Assembly: GCA_009103225.1 (NCBI GenBank)
Contig: RHPI01002112.1
Coordinates: forward strand, 324,972-388,971
Origin: Chlorokybus atmophyticus
Taxonomy: Eukaryota; Streptophyta; Chlorokybophyceae; Chlorokybales; Chlorokybaceae
Length of the DNA: 64,000 nt
Direction: 5' to 3'
In this document: in pieces, positions 48,168 through 60,564 of the stretch
How the letters are laid out: each line of letters opens with the position of its first letter
Numbering within the stretch: the stretch's first letter is position 1
Notes under the pieces: model-generated
The model's input: the letters and a program-made list of their open reading frames with translations, nothing else
Told to the model about the DNA's origin: nothing
The model's database searches: none
Program-made: the position numbers and the translations under genes

Positions 48168-50283
48168 TCATCCTTCAGACAGCAGCTCCGCCTCCAGCTG
48201 GTCCGCTAGCTCCTCATGCAGCTGCAGCTCCTCACCCTCCTCCTTGCCCTCCTTACGCTGCTGCTGGTGGCCCCCAACACTCTCTCGCCTCTCTGTATGC
48301 ACCCAACAATCAACTCAACGGCAGACCCCGCAAGCAACACCACCACTTGTCACCATCAACAGTGTGATAGTATAGTCATCGTACCGTGCTCGAGTGGTGT
48401 CCCGTTGCGGCCGCGCTTGCGCTTGCGGCCCGAGCGCGGACGGGAGGACGGGGAGGGGACGTGGACTTCGTTGTTGCTGTTGGCGTTGGGGGGCAATGGT
48501 ACGGATGCCTGGTGTGGTTGCAGAAGGGAGTACGTAAACGTTTAGGGATGACTCGAATGACAGTTGAGGAACATGGAGCTTTGAGCTTTGGTCACGCGCA
48601 CGTGCACATATGCAGTCACACAAGGACACGCGCACACAGATCTGTGTTTCATCTGTGTGTTACAGCTGCACACAGATGAAACACCAATGCACGCACAATG
48701 TACACGCGCGCACCCTGTTACACGCGCATATGCACGCACGCACATGCACTCGCGCCCGCACTGATACATGCGCATATGCACACCTGTTCGAGGGTGACCC
48801 GCAGCTGGTCCGCAATGTCCTCCCTCGCCAGGCCGAGCTCGAACGTGCCGGGCTCGTCCGGAACGGCCACCGACGAGGCGGGCTCCTCTGCTCCCATGCA
48901 CCCTGCATTGCAATGAGGAGAGCAACTCACACCAGTCCAAACAGACACCAGAGCCACCCACAGTATTCAGACAAGTAACCCAGTCCCATTCAACCCCATT
49001 CGTTTATCAGTCAATCCCCTCTCGTACCCACAAACAGGTGCTGGCGCGCTGCCGCATAGCTTCTCGACGACGCGTCCAACTCTGCAACATCAGCAATCCC
49101 CTTCTGCAAAAGGAAAAGGAAAACCACAGACGTCCAAGAAGAACTCACCACCACCACCAACAACAACAACACCACATCCCCCCTCCCTCCCTCACCAGAT
49201 TGGTAGCAAGGTGGAACCGCGCAGCCCTGACCAACCCCTCATCCTTCCCACTCATCTGCTTCACCCCATCCCCAGCAAAAGACGAACTGCTTGAGAACGT
49301 CTCCAGTCTGGGATTAGCGGCCCCGAACCGGAAGGCCCGCGCGTCCCACAGGGCCCGCAGCGCGCCCGCGGCCTCCCACGCGGGGATGCTGTTGCTGTTG
49401 CGGCGGAGGGGGAGGGAGCGGGAGAGGGAGAGGAGGGAGGAGAGGTGGTCTGGGGTGAGGAAGATGGGGACTGGTGGGGTGATGTGTTGGGTTTCGTAGA
49501 GGCAGAAGAGGGTGAAGATGGCGCCAATTTGCATCTCGAGGCGCTCGTCCAGCAGCTGCGCTGTGAACAACACGGGCAAGCATACAGGGTGTAAAAGCAA
49601 CTCTCCGCCATGCATATGTTGTGGAAGCAGAAAGCGTACAGTATTGTTTACAATTTTCATACACGCACACGCGCGCAGACACATGCGCGCACACGCACAC
49701 GCACACGCGCCCGCACACGCGCGCACATGCGTGCACACGCGCACACGCACACACGCACACACGCACACAAAGCATGCACGTATACGCTCGTGTACAGCGC
49801 CACCCCACAACAGTTAGAGCGAAGGGAAGCCGTGCATGCATGCGTGAATAGACGACAGCGAACAACAAAGGTTACATGCCTGGATCAATGACTGATCAAT
49901 CAGTGACACCAGTGCATGCACGAAGACCAACGACCAGACCAACAAATGACAAGTATCATGTTGATCAGAGTCCCATCCCCTTTGCTTTGGAGGGGCCCTT
50001 GTGTTCACGCACCCAATGCCTCCTGGAACGCGTGCTGCAGGTGCGACCCGGCGGGCTGCATCAGGCCGTCGTGGAGGAACGTCATGCCGCGACCGAGCCA
50101 AGCCGCCTTGAAGGACGCCAGGGAGCAGGCGGGGCTCTGCGGGACGCAAGGGGAGGATGAGAGGGGGAAGAAGATGGGGGTGAGGGGTTGCTGTTGTTGT
50201 GGTAGTGGTCGTTGATGGTTTCTGCTTCTTACCTGCACGAAGTCGGAGAGGAGTGCCTGGACGTCCAGACGGATGGCTTCCAT
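48168..50283 (-). CDS. SNAPC1: SNAPC1/SNAP43-like subunit of the snRNA-activating protein complex
   Basis: The SNAP complex binds the proximal element of snRNA promoters and starts Pol II/Pol III snRNA transcription. Seven phase-consistent exons: 50283-50233, 50136-50013, 49560-49196, 49103-49028, 48902-48784, 48508-48385 and 48292-48168, giving 327 aa. Family-like features: an N-terminal helix (MEAIRLDVQALLSDFV) followed by FKAAWLGRGMTFLHDG, then QIGAIFTLFCLYETQHITPPVPIFLTPDHL, the block where SNAP43 proteins read LYGLY and discuss cargo Pro residues, and AARFHLATNL. The C-terminus has a basic patch (RSGRKRKRGRN, likely NLS) and an acidic helix (LHEELADQLEAELLSEG). Assignment rests on motif pattern and length. 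It lies intact between broken copies of block A genes and the CH/PH/LRR gene, with which it is divergent. Confidence 0.78.
48644..48684. repeat. Perfect 16-bp hairpin in a SNAPC1-like intron
   Basis: GTGTTTCATCTGTGTG (48644-48659) pairs exactly with 48669-48684 across a 9-base loop, inside an intron otherwise made of alternating CA/TG/CG sequence. Confidence 0.85.
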
Positions 50284-51061
50284 GATGACGACAACGACGA
50301 GGGGGAGGCGGGAGAGGAGGAGGACGGCGATGTCAACCAGACCGATTAGTCGTCAGGTCAACAGCCCTGTCGCTGCTGTTGTACCAACCACTAGCTTGGA
50401 AGTGCATGCGCCGCATGCCATACCAGACGCAACCCACCCCCCAGCCGTGTCGCCCAGAGACCACCTCCATCACCTCCTCCTGCTTGTTTCCCTGATCTTC
50501 CCTCGCAAATTCTCCTACTCGTCGCTTTCATCCTCCACCCGGCGTGCCGCCGGCGACGACACCACCGCCGCCATTTCCTCCTCCTCCTCCTCCTCGTCCT
50601 CCTCCACCTCCTCCTCCACCTCGGCCGCCACAGCCAGGCCCTAACTCAAGACTCCAGTTGTGAATTGCAATCTGTCTCGATATCGCGAGGGTCGAGGCGT
50701 CTTTATCTCACAAGTAGAGAGCCGCTGTCGATATCGCCTGCATACGCAGCCCGTCGTATCTCCGTCTGTGCCTCTCTCACGTGATGGAGGGGTATGCAAA
50801 GCGCTCCTCCTTGCGGCCCTGCCTTGTGCAAAGTGCGAGGGTGTGATGTGGTGTGGACTTTGGTGGGGAGGTGAGACTGTGTAAATCCTGCTGGGCATGC
50901 ATCTGGAGGGTTGCGGGTCAAGCTTGGGTCAGGGCAGGCCACAGGGGTTGACAAGTTATTGGTGAAGCAGTGCTAGGAGTGGTGGAATGAAGACAGAAGG
51001 TTGATGGTGACCGTGTAGTTTTGTAGTTTTGTACCACCCCGCGCGCGTGTGCGTGTGCATC
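50284..51061. promoter_or_regulatory. Shared upstream region of SNAPC1-like and CH/PH/LRR genes
   Basis: Divergent promoter space of about 780 bp with TCC triplet runs at 50577-50620. The duplicated gene set stops here. No promoter element can be named. Confidence 0.45.
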
Positions 51062-54000
51062 ATGGAGGAGGAGATGGAGACGAGTGTGCCCAAGGCCAGC
51101 CTGGGAGGTGGTGGTGGCAGCGCCCGCGCGATGCTGATGGCAGCAATCAGGCGACGGGGTGGCACCGACAACAACGGCGACGACAGTTCCAGCGACAGCG
51201 ACAGCGACCCTGGCGACACTGAGGATCATGCTCATGCCAACAACGCTGCCTTGCATGCTGTCACCGCGCCGAAGGTGCCTGCTGATGCGAATCCGAACAC
51301 TCTGTTCAGTGTGACTGTTGGGGACCTCAATGAAGAGGCGGCCAAAACGGAGGTGGACGTTGGCAATGTTGTTGAAGTGAGACGTAAGCATCAAGAGGAG
51401 GTGTTGTCGTCAACGAGGGAAGCCCATTCATCATCAGTGCCGGCAGTAGCGTTCTCGGAGCAGATGGTGCCCACAGAAACAACAACAATGCCAGTGCCAG
51501 TGTCAATGCCAATGGCAGTGACAATGCCGGCTCCCATACCAGCACCAGCATCAGTGCCAGTGCCAGTTCCGTTACCAGTGCCAGAGTCTCCTGCGCCAAC
51601 GCCGATGGCAGTACCGTTACCAATCCCAGTACGAACCCCGATAGCCGCAACCATGGCTTTACCAGTTGCTGCGGCGCCACCACCGCCTCCACCGCCATCA
51701 CCAGCATCGTTGCCAACACCACTAACTGTGCCAACACCACAACCGCCACCACCACCGACAACGACAACGACAACGACAACAACACTCTCTGTGCCGGCGC
51801 CGCCTCCTCCGCCAGCTGCAGTGCATACGATGCCAGAATCAGTTCCGGCTCCTCCGTCAGTGGCGGCATTGGCATCAGTGGGAGCGTTGACGGCGGATGC
51901 GCAGGTGCTGGCGTGGGCGAATGGGCACCTTGCAGCGCGGTCCCTGCGTGCGCGTACACTCGGGGGTGACTTTGCTGACGGCGTGAGGTGGGTAAAAGGG
52001 GGAAGGGTGGGGTGCTATGCGTGTCGCACGCACGCACACACATGCACGCATAATTGCTCACGCATGTTTGCATGCAAGCGCACACATACGCATGCATACA
52101 CAGACATAGACACATGCACACACGCGCGCACACGCTCACGCACACATGAGAGTGCATGCAAACGCAAAGACGCAACCACACGCGTGTGTACAGACTGGTC
52201 AACCTGGTGGAGATGACGGAGAGCGTCCGCATCAGGCGCTACCACGCCCGCCCTACACTCCAAATCAAAAAGGTGTGTTGACTTAAAAACACGCATCGCG
52301 CTCTCATCATAGTGACACTCGCCCACACTCGCACAGATCGAGAACGTCAATCTTGCCCTCGCTGTCCTCCGATCCCTTTCCCTGCCCCTCCCTGCCATCT
52401 CTGCTGAGGACATCGTCAACGGTAAGACATCGCGTGCCTGCGTGCGTGTGATGCACAATCACACCTTACTTTCATGCGCGTACGTATAGGTAATGAAAGG
52501 GCCACCGCGGGTCTTCTGTGGCACCTCCTGCGCCACTACGCCAAGCGCGAGGCCATGCGCGTCCTTGCACACGAGGACAAGGAGAAGGAGGGCAAAGCGG
52601 GCGGTGGAGACAAGGCGGAGGGTGAGGAAGAAGAACAACAACAGGGGCGCAGAGAGCGGTTCTTGCAGTGGTGCGAAGCTGTGGTATCCGCCGCAGCACC
52701 TGCACTGGTAAGGCATTGAGAATATATTGAAACAACATGACCATTCACAACACACACACATACACACACATTTCGGATTGGTTCTGATGCAGGACACAAG
52801 TGATGCGCAAGTCTGGCTGAGCGGAGAAGCCTTGTCAAAACTTCTGGCTCCATGGCTGCCCTCAGACACCGATCTCACCACCGACACCACCTCCAACACC
52901 AACCCCAACCCCACCCTCGTCTCCCGTGTGGCCGCCGCCGTCGAGAAGCACCTTGGCGTCCCTGCCTCAACACTAACCCCTCCTCCCAACAACACACTCA
53001 GTGTGGCTCGCGTGAAGGCGTACGCGGTGCTCGCGCTCGCCCGCGCCGCCGAACGCGCCAACACCAACTCGGGTGCCACGTCCACAAGACCACATGTGTC
53101 CACTCCACCACCCTCACTCGCGGCAGGAAAGCTCTTCAAACAAGCAAATGTGACCAAGTCTCAGAACAAGGGAGCCAATATGAAGTCATCAGAGGCGAAA
53201 GAGGAGGAAAAGAAGCGAGATAGTGTGGGTGTCGTGAAGAGGATGAGTGATTCAGCGTGTATCTGTGGTTGTGAGTCTCAAGTCGACGAGTTGGAGTCTG
53301 AAGTCGACGACCTTCGTCTCGAGCTCTACCGCACCCACGAGGAGTCGGAGATGCGCGCTTCCCTTCTCGTCGAAGCCGTGGCGACCGCGCGGGCAGAGGC
53401 CGCCGCCGCACAGAGACGGTTCGATGAGCAGATACAAGCACTCAGTCACTACGCGCGTGCGAACAATGCACAAATCAGTCCGCGTGCCAACGGCGGGAGC
53501 GTCGCGGCGGCTACGAATTATAACAATAACAACAGCAATAGCAGCAATGCGGGGGGTGCGGGGGCAACCAAGGCAGAGAAGGGCAGAGGCAAGGGTGACA
53601 CCAACAACAGTAGTGTTAGCGGCAACAGCAGTAGCAACAACAGTAGCAGCGGCAGTGGTAACCACAGCAGCAATGCGGTTGTTCATCAGGGGTGGATGTG
53701 GAAGACTCCGCTCACGCCGGTGGAGAGGCCCGATCTGCGGCTCGGATGGAAGCGCCGATGGTGAGACACGCGGGTCGTTGTTTGCTGTTGTGAAGTGTAA
53801 CCAACTGCACGTGCAGGTTTGTGATGCGGGGTGCAACGCTGCACTACTATTCATCCGATCGAGCGTGCGTGCGAGGAGGGAGTCCCAAGGGGGAGATACG
53901 CCTCGATGCGGGTGCCGCAAGCCTCCACTCGCCCAACGCAGGTGCAGACATTTCTTCATTCTTGAACGACAATGCGTTACAAGTTATATATACTGTGTTG

Positions 54001-56579
54001 TACACGCTATGCTGTATTACCAAAAAAGGTGCTGCTACACCATTGCGAGACGCATTTGTCACACAGCAGTATGTTGCATATCATGTAACACATTGTTATG
54101 CTGACACTATGTGACTGTGTGCACACTGTATGTACCTTACACACCAGGTGACATGGCGGGTTCGATCTTCACCCTTGGAAAGCTCCTCGAGCCCGTCGAC
54201 AAGGACACTCACAATCACAAGGGCAAGGACAAGGAGAACGGGTCGGGCGGCAAGAACTGGGCGGCGGAGGTGGCGGAGAGGACCATGGTGCTGACGACCG
54301 AGAAGGAAAAGCTGGCGCTGAGGGCGGAGAGCGCGGAGGACTTGGCGGCGTGGATGCCCCACCTGTGCATCAAAGTGGGTATCTGTGGACACGTGATCAT
54401 TCAGTCTTGCACTCGCGCACACACATACTTTCACGTGTGCGTGACACGAACATGTGTACCTACGCGCGTGGTCACACACGTACATGCACACCCAATGTAC
54501 AGTTACACGCAGCGCAACATATCCCATTCGAGCGTGTCCGCAGCACATCTGAACTTGTATCCCTATTCCCCCCCCCTTCTCTCTCAGGTCGCTGAGCTCC
54601 GTTACCTCGACTCCCTCCGCGGCTCCCCCCCCGACCCCATACTCCTCTCCGCCCTCCGTGCCGACCGCAACTCCACCGTCCTGCGTGTGGATCGCGCGCG
54701 GGACGGGGGAGCGGCGGCGCTCGCGGTCGCGGAACCGATGAGGTGGAACAAGGGCCTGGTGACGTTCTCGGCGCGGGAGTGCGGGTTCGGGGACCTACAG
54801 ATGCAGCTGCTCCACGCACCCCTGACAGCGGCGGCCTCACGCAACACCCTCACCGTCATCGACCTGAGCGTGAGTGCTTGTCTGTGTATGCAAGCACCCA
54901 CCCACCCACCCACCCACCCACCATCCATCCTCACCCCCCCCTCTCCCCTCTCAGGGCAACAGCCTCGGTCCCAAGGGCGCCTCCGCCCTCGGTTCCGCCC
55001 TCAAGTCCTCCTCCTCCCTCCGCGAGCTGCTGCTGGAGCGCAACGCCATCGGGGACGCGGGACTGGCGGCCCTCGCGGCGTACTTGTTCCAGGGAGGGGT
55101 GGCGAGAACGCTGGAGAGGTTGGGATTGGGGGATAACCGCATAGGGGACCAGGTGGGTGGGAGGGTGGGTGTTTCTGTCTTGCTGTGCGTGCGTGCGTGC
55201 GTATAGACTTGCGTCCGCATGTTACCAACCTGTTAGTTGCTGTCTTTCTAGGGTGTGTCGAAGCTGCTGGAGTGTGTCGAGTCCAGCGCCCCCGGCGAGC
55301 ACGCCCTCACCGCCATCGAACTAGCCCAGAACGACATCGGCGACGTCGGCGCAACCGCAGTAAGACTATGCCAAGCTCCCCCAACCCCACCCACCCCACC
55401 CAACATCCCGCTAACCTCACCTCCCCCCTCTCTCCAGCTCTCCCGCCTCATCCTCCTCCCCGGCACCCGCATCTCCACCCTCAACCTCCACTCCAACAGC
55501 ATCTCCTGCGACGGCGCTGTCGCCATCGCTCACGCAGCGGAGTCCCAATGGGACGCCGCCTGCACCGCCCACAAGAAGGGTGAACATGTTGTCGTGTTCC
55601 CTCTGAAGAAGGTGGTGCTGAGCTGCAATCGAGTGGGGATGAGGGGAGCGGAGGCGCTCGGGAGAGCCTTCCATCGGGGGTTCGTGGAAGGGGTGGATGT
55701 GGGAGGGAATGCGGCAATGACGGGGGAGGCGGCACGGGCGCTGCTGTTTGGAGGAAACATCAACAACAATACCACACATTCTGTTGGCGCATCTTCCGCG
55801 CTCACCGTCACGGCGCTGGCACTCATGAGGTGTGTGAGTCGCATGTACAAGGGTTGGCACATGTTGTGAAGTGCGATACAACCAAGATAGCATTGAAAAA
55901 GTGCAGAAGTGTGACACAACCGGATGATGATGTTGTGTAACAACATTCTACCAGCAGCATCAATCCTTTCTTGGTACACGTGTGTGACTCAACATGCACT
56001 TGTGCTGATTATCAACATCCCCCCTTTCTTCCAGATCTCCCTCCAACGTCGACAGCCCTCCCCCTCCCCCTCTCCCAACACCCACCCCCACCCTCCCCGC
56101 TCCCGTCCCCGCCGCCCCGAAGATGCTCTTATCGCCCGCAAACAACAACAACAACAACTCCAGGCACACCCACGGCGGCGCGCGAGAGGATGGAGGGGAG
56201 GGGGAGGAGGGGGGAAGCACGAGGGGGAAGAGGGGGTCGAAGCGGCCGGATGATGATGCGGGTAACTGAAGACAATGTTGGGATTGATGTCGGTGTTGTT
56301 GTCGTTGAGGGCACGGGTGTATGCAGGAGTGCGCGTGCATGCGTGTGGGGGTGTGGGAGTGCATGTGTGCATGCGCCCACATGCGTGCGTGCGTGAGAGT
56401 GCCTGCATGTGCTTGTGCATGCTCGTGGGTATATAATCGTAAACGACTGACCCCAACTTGTGCCAGACCCGGGGAAGATGTCGGAGGCCTACTCGATTGC
56501 AGCGGCCATGAGCGCAATGGCGTCCGCGGCGGCTCAGCGTGTTCGCGCACGCCAGCAGCAGCAACAGGAGGAAGAGTGA
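51062..56579 (+). CDS. CH domain - coiled coil - PH domain - leucine-rich repeat protein
   Basis: Thirteen phase-consistent exons: 51062-51987, 52194-52272, 52337-52421, 52490-52707, 52793-53760, 53817-53941, 54148-54374, 54588-54869, 54955-55152, 55252-55359, 55438-55829, 56035-56261 and 56467-56579, giving about 1315 aa. Order: Pro/Val/Thr repeat linker (residues about 130-270); calponin-homology domain (about 285-400: LAWANGHL, FADGVRLVNLVEM, IENVNLALAVLRSL, IVNGNERATAGLLWHLLRHY); acidic Lys/Glu stretch; coiled coil (about 596-655: QVDELESEVDDLRLELYRTHEE); Asn/Ser/Gly run; split PH domain (about 734-875: HQGWMWKTP, WKRRWFVMRGATLHYY, LRAESAEDLAAWM); ribonuclease-inhibitor-type LRRs (about 876-1200); poly-Asn, basic and Gln-rich tail. 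CH suggests actin or microtubule binding, PH lipid or protein binding. I know no named family with this order, so the role, perhaps a cytoskeleton-membrane adaptor, is inference. Confidence 0.9.
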
Positions 56580-57026
56580 TGGACGGTGTACAACATGCGT
56601 GAAAGTTCCAATCCCAAGACATGTTCGGTACATCCTCTACGAAGGCGTACGTGAGGCGTGAGGCGACACGCGAATATGTGATTGGATAGTTCTAGGTTAG
56701 GCATTGATTGAGGAGTTCTGGTGATGTCTGGTCATGACTGTATCATACATTGTTGAGAGGACCTTCCCCTCCATGTTCTACCAGGGACGTACACGGATCG
56801 TCCAAGCGCTGCACATGCACATGCGCACACAGGCACACACATGCTGTTGCGCACTTCACGTGTGGTTGAGCAGCGTAAAGGTTGGGCTTGATCTGCAAAA
56901 CAACAACGCGAAGCTGTCCTTGCCACACCTCACGTGGCATCTACACATACTGATACTTACAGTCCCATCCTCAAGTCCACAAGCAACTGCAAGCCATCGA
57001 ATCCCTACAGGCAACGCAATGCGTGT
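56580..57026. other. Convergent spacer between CH/PH/LRR and PDHA copy 2
   Basis: Holds both 3' UTRs. No gene or RNA seen. Confidence 0.45.
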
Positions 57027-59465
57027 TCACACGGGCAGCGTGAAGTGCGCCTCATGATAGTCCACGCCGCGCACGGGGATGCCCTTGTCGTTCACGTAGA
57101 TGTTGCGGTACAGCTCCTTGTCTTCGGGAAACGGCGCCTCCTGCATTACAAAAAAATGGCTGGGTTGGGACATGCTATATACAAACAATGCAAACACACT
57201 GAGTGCTAGGCAAGCAACATGCCCTCCCTCACCTTTGCTTTCTTGATGGCATCCTCCACCTCTTGCTTGACCTCCTTCATGACGTCCTTGAGCTCCTCCT
57301 CAGTGGCGAAGTTGTTGTCCAGCAGCAGCTTTCTTACCCTCTCGATCGGATCATGCCCCTGAGAGTAAGTGCTCATCAGCGCAAGCACATACAGCACATA
57401 CATACACATGCGCACGTTGCCAACAGCAATCTTTGGTGTACTCCCTCACCTCCCGCCACTCTTGTATCTCCTTGCGCTGGCGATACAAACCCGGGTCGCT
57501 CATGCTGTGAGGATGGTAGCGGTACGTGTTTAACTCCAGAACCTGCGATGTGCGAGTGGGTGTGTGCGCGTGCATGTGCAACCGCGCATGCCGTTGCAAT
57601 AGACTCTTGCGTCAACTCACTCCACATTCATTCAAGGCACCAACACGACACAACATCCACTCACAATGGGTCCGTTCTCCAGCACGAAGCTCTTGGCGAA
57701 TCCGAATGCCTGCTTGACGGCGAGCGGGTCCATGCCGTCCACCTTGATGCCGGGGATGTAGTGGCCGCGCGTGTAGAAACGGGGGTCGGCGGCGGAACGC
57801 TTGATTGAGGTGCCCATGCCTGAATTGGGGTGGTGTTGGGGTGAGTGGTGGTTGGATGCTTAAGGTATGGGGAGGTAAGGAACATACCGTATTGGTTGTT
57901 CTCGCAGGTGTAGATGACGGGGAGCTTCCACAGCGCCGCCATGTTCATCGCCTCCGCTAGCTGTTGGATACCATAAACACCACATCACCACGTGCGCAAC
58001 TGAGCAACTCGATGACCCCTCCAGCCCGCTACTCGAGTGTGTATCACGCGTGTTTATGGGTGTGCATCTCTCACCATCTTCTCACCTGTCCTTGCTGGGC
58101 AGCGCCATCACCGTACATCGTCACGCTCACATTCTACAACAGAGACAAGGTGTTGTCGTATCAGAGTCACCTCACAAGAGAAAGCGCACACACACTCCCT
58201 CTCCCACCCACCTGTTGTCCCCTATACTTATGCGCGAACGCCAGTCCCGTCCCGAGCGGGCACTGCGACCCGACGATCCCCCACCCTCCATACATCCCGT
58301 TCTCCCTTTTATACAGATGCATGGACCCGCCTTTGCCCCGAGCCGCACCCGTGGACTTGCCAAGAAGCTCCGCCATAACCTGGGGAAGGAGTGGTGTGAG
58401 TGTGTGGGTGGGTGTGGGTGAGTGTGGGGAGGCGGGGGNGGGGGGGGGGGGAGAGAGAGAGTGTGTCTTACTGCTTCTACGGTGCCGCCGCGTGCGATGT
58501 AGATGGCGTGGTCGCGGTAGGCGGTGATGACGGCGTCGTCCCACGTCAGGGCGGACTCCATGCCGGCGGGAACCTGCGAGTGGAGTTGGTTTGTTGTGGT
58601 AGGCACAACATAACCACACTTCATATTGCTCGTGTGACCCATAACACCAACATTGCGAGATACAAGACACACTGGACGGGGTCACTTGCACGAGCATGGG
58701 CTGGCTAGCAACTGCAGGATAGAGGTGGCACACATGCAGCGACCAAGCGATCACGCCATCCATTAGTCATGTGACTGATGATCGCATGAGGGGAGTCAGG
58801 TGTTCTCGGGCGTGCGCACGTGTGAGAAAGCCCGAGAACACACCTGGGTGCGTGTGCGTGCGTGTGATGCATATGCACATGTACGTTATGGGTGCGAGGG
58901 TGGAGGCGTGCGTGCGTGTACGGGTGCAAGTGTGCATGCTCTTACGCGCGTGCATGCGTGCTTGCGTGTGTCTGCGCCACACAGTGTGCACATGTGCGTT
59001 GCGCAACAAACGGCAATATCACTCAATATCACTCACCGCTTCCTGCCCGTCGTACAGGTGACAAAACCCCCTGATCTCCCTGTTCTTATACAGCATGTCC
59101 GCCCTGATCTCCATGGTTCTCATGACGTTCATGGCGCGGAACCAGCGCGACAGCTCCGACCGACTCGTCTGCACCCGCGTGCCGAGAACATCTTTGTCCA
59201 AGAGATAAGTGTCATACGGGCGAAGGAGATCCACCTCAAGGAGGTCGTCGGAGTCGTCGTGGGAGGGGGAGGGGGAAGCAGAGGAGGCTGATGCGGTTGA
59301 CAAGAGGCGGAGGTTGGGCTGTGTGGAGAGAAGAGAGGTGGAGTGTTGGCACTTGTGGGCAGCGTGCACAGGCGTGCATGAGAACACGTAGATGAAACAG
59401 ACACTTGTACTCGTGTACGAGCGTGCACGCGGGCGCGTGGCAGGGGTACGGGCATGTAGCGCACG

Positions 59466-59554
<89 letters not shown>

Positions 59555-59647
59555 GTATCGTTTTGTCATCCTTGCCTGTTGGTGAGCTGAGGAGCGACTG
59601 CTTGTGGATAGAAGCGCCCGTGCGACGCTTCGCGCCAGCGGTAACAT
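57027..59647 (-). CDS. PDHA: Pyruvate dehydrogenase E1 component subunit alpha, copy 2 (mitochondrial)
   Basis: Ten phase-consistent exons: 59647-59576, 59318-59037, 58573-58472, 58379-58212, 58133-58086, 57960-57888, 57819-57665, 57542-57450, 57358-57233 and 57140-57027, giving 410 aa. Intron 1 has a GC donor and a long GA/CT microsatellite. Presequence [20 protein letters not shown]. Canonical E1-alpha blocks: [53 protein letters not shown] with CENNQYG (ThDP), [27 protein letters not shown] and [16 protein letters not shown] at the end. Oddities: AANQ is AAQQ; the phosphorylation loop reads [11 protein letters not shown] with Pro for the invariant Gly of YHGHS; and one residue is missing after SMSDPG. 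It may therefore differ from copy 1 in regulation or activity. The frame is open and the gene looks expressed. Confidence 0.94.
58741..58790. repeat. 50-bp repeat unit, copy 1 (PDHA copy 2 intron)
   Basis: Identical over 50 bases to 63951-64000. Contains GCGATCA near the left and TGATCGC near the right, and a central AGTCATGTGACT palindrome, so it can fold back on itself. Confidence 0.9.
58800..58841. repeat. 12-bp perfect hairpin in PDHA copy 2 intron
   Basis: GTGTTCTCGGGC (58800-58811) pairs with GCCCGAGAACAC (58830-58841). It lies just beside the 50-bp repeat unit. Confidence 0.85.
59469..59552. repeat. Long GA microsatellite in intron 1 of PDHA copy 2
   Basis: Uninterrupted GA run of about 42 units. 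On the gene's own strand it is CT, so it extends the polypyrimidine content before the exon 2 acceptor. The block A copy has only about 15-17 units at the same place. Confidence 0.95.
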
Positions 59648-60564
59648 CGTCGCCAACCTCTTCCGCTTGCTTTAGTCCAGTCCTTCTGCCTCCTTTGACC
59701 GCCCCTACCGAGAGCGGCTGCGTTCGCACCCCGCTTGCACTCTCCCCTCAAGCGCCTATCTGGTTCTTTCTTTGTCTAGTCGTCTACTTTCTTTCAACTT
59801 TGATCTGCATACACGCGAGTTTGATGAACTGGTAACGCGTCGACTAGAAACTTGCCTGCAAGCGACAAGCGGAGATTATGTGGGTGTCGCGACGTGCGGG
59901 CAATTGCTCACTGACTGCTGAGTATCGTAGAGAAGTAAAGATACCACAGAATGAGGTGATGTTTGGCAAGCCAACATGTTGAGGAAAGCGATGAAAGTCG
60001 AGTCGAGTGCACGAGGGGCAGGTTGCATGCATGTACTGGATTGCCTGTTAGCAATGATTCCTCACTGTTGAACCGTCTATGGCACATTCACAGCTGGTTT
60101 CAACACAACATCATGCACGTAAAAACTGGCGTTCAGCATGCATGCATGCATGTGTGCTTGCAGTTGGTACAGGTCTCGACCGCAATGCAGAGATGTTGTA
60201 CTCACGCATATCCACACAAACGCACATCAAGCATGCAGTAAGCGCATACATTGACGAGTCCCACGCCTTCTCGCTCCACGAGTCCAGATAAGACGCCAGG
60301 CTGCACCACACCAGACCAGACCGGACCAGGCCAAAGCGAAACGTACCAGGCCTGGCTGCTGACGTAAGCAGGCTGATCAGGATCTCTCTCTTACCACTTG
60401 TGCGTCCGCAGCACAAGCAGTGCGATTAGCACAAGCACAGCACTTGTGCGCCGCACAAGCGCTGGCCTGGGACCAGACCAAGCCCAGGCCAGAGCAAGCG
60501 GCGGCGGCGGCGGCGAGAAAGGAGGGGGAGGAGGGGGAGGAGAGAGACCAGGAAGGACACGTAG
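59648..60564. promoter_or_regulatory. Shared upstream region of PDHA copy 2 and the LRR protein
   Basis: Divergent promoter space. Includes ACCAGACCAGACCGGACCAGGCC-type repeats at about 60305-60330, whose reverse complement is present in the block A counterpart (about 43310-43400). The conservation is consistent with either a shared promoter element or simple common descent. Confidence 0.5.

Noticed and set aside
59129-59656. PDHA copy 2 reading through the GA/CT microsatellite as poly-Ser-Leu
   Set aside because: The run lies in intron 1, bounded by a GC donor and a CAG acceptor, and the joined exons restore the family N-terminus.
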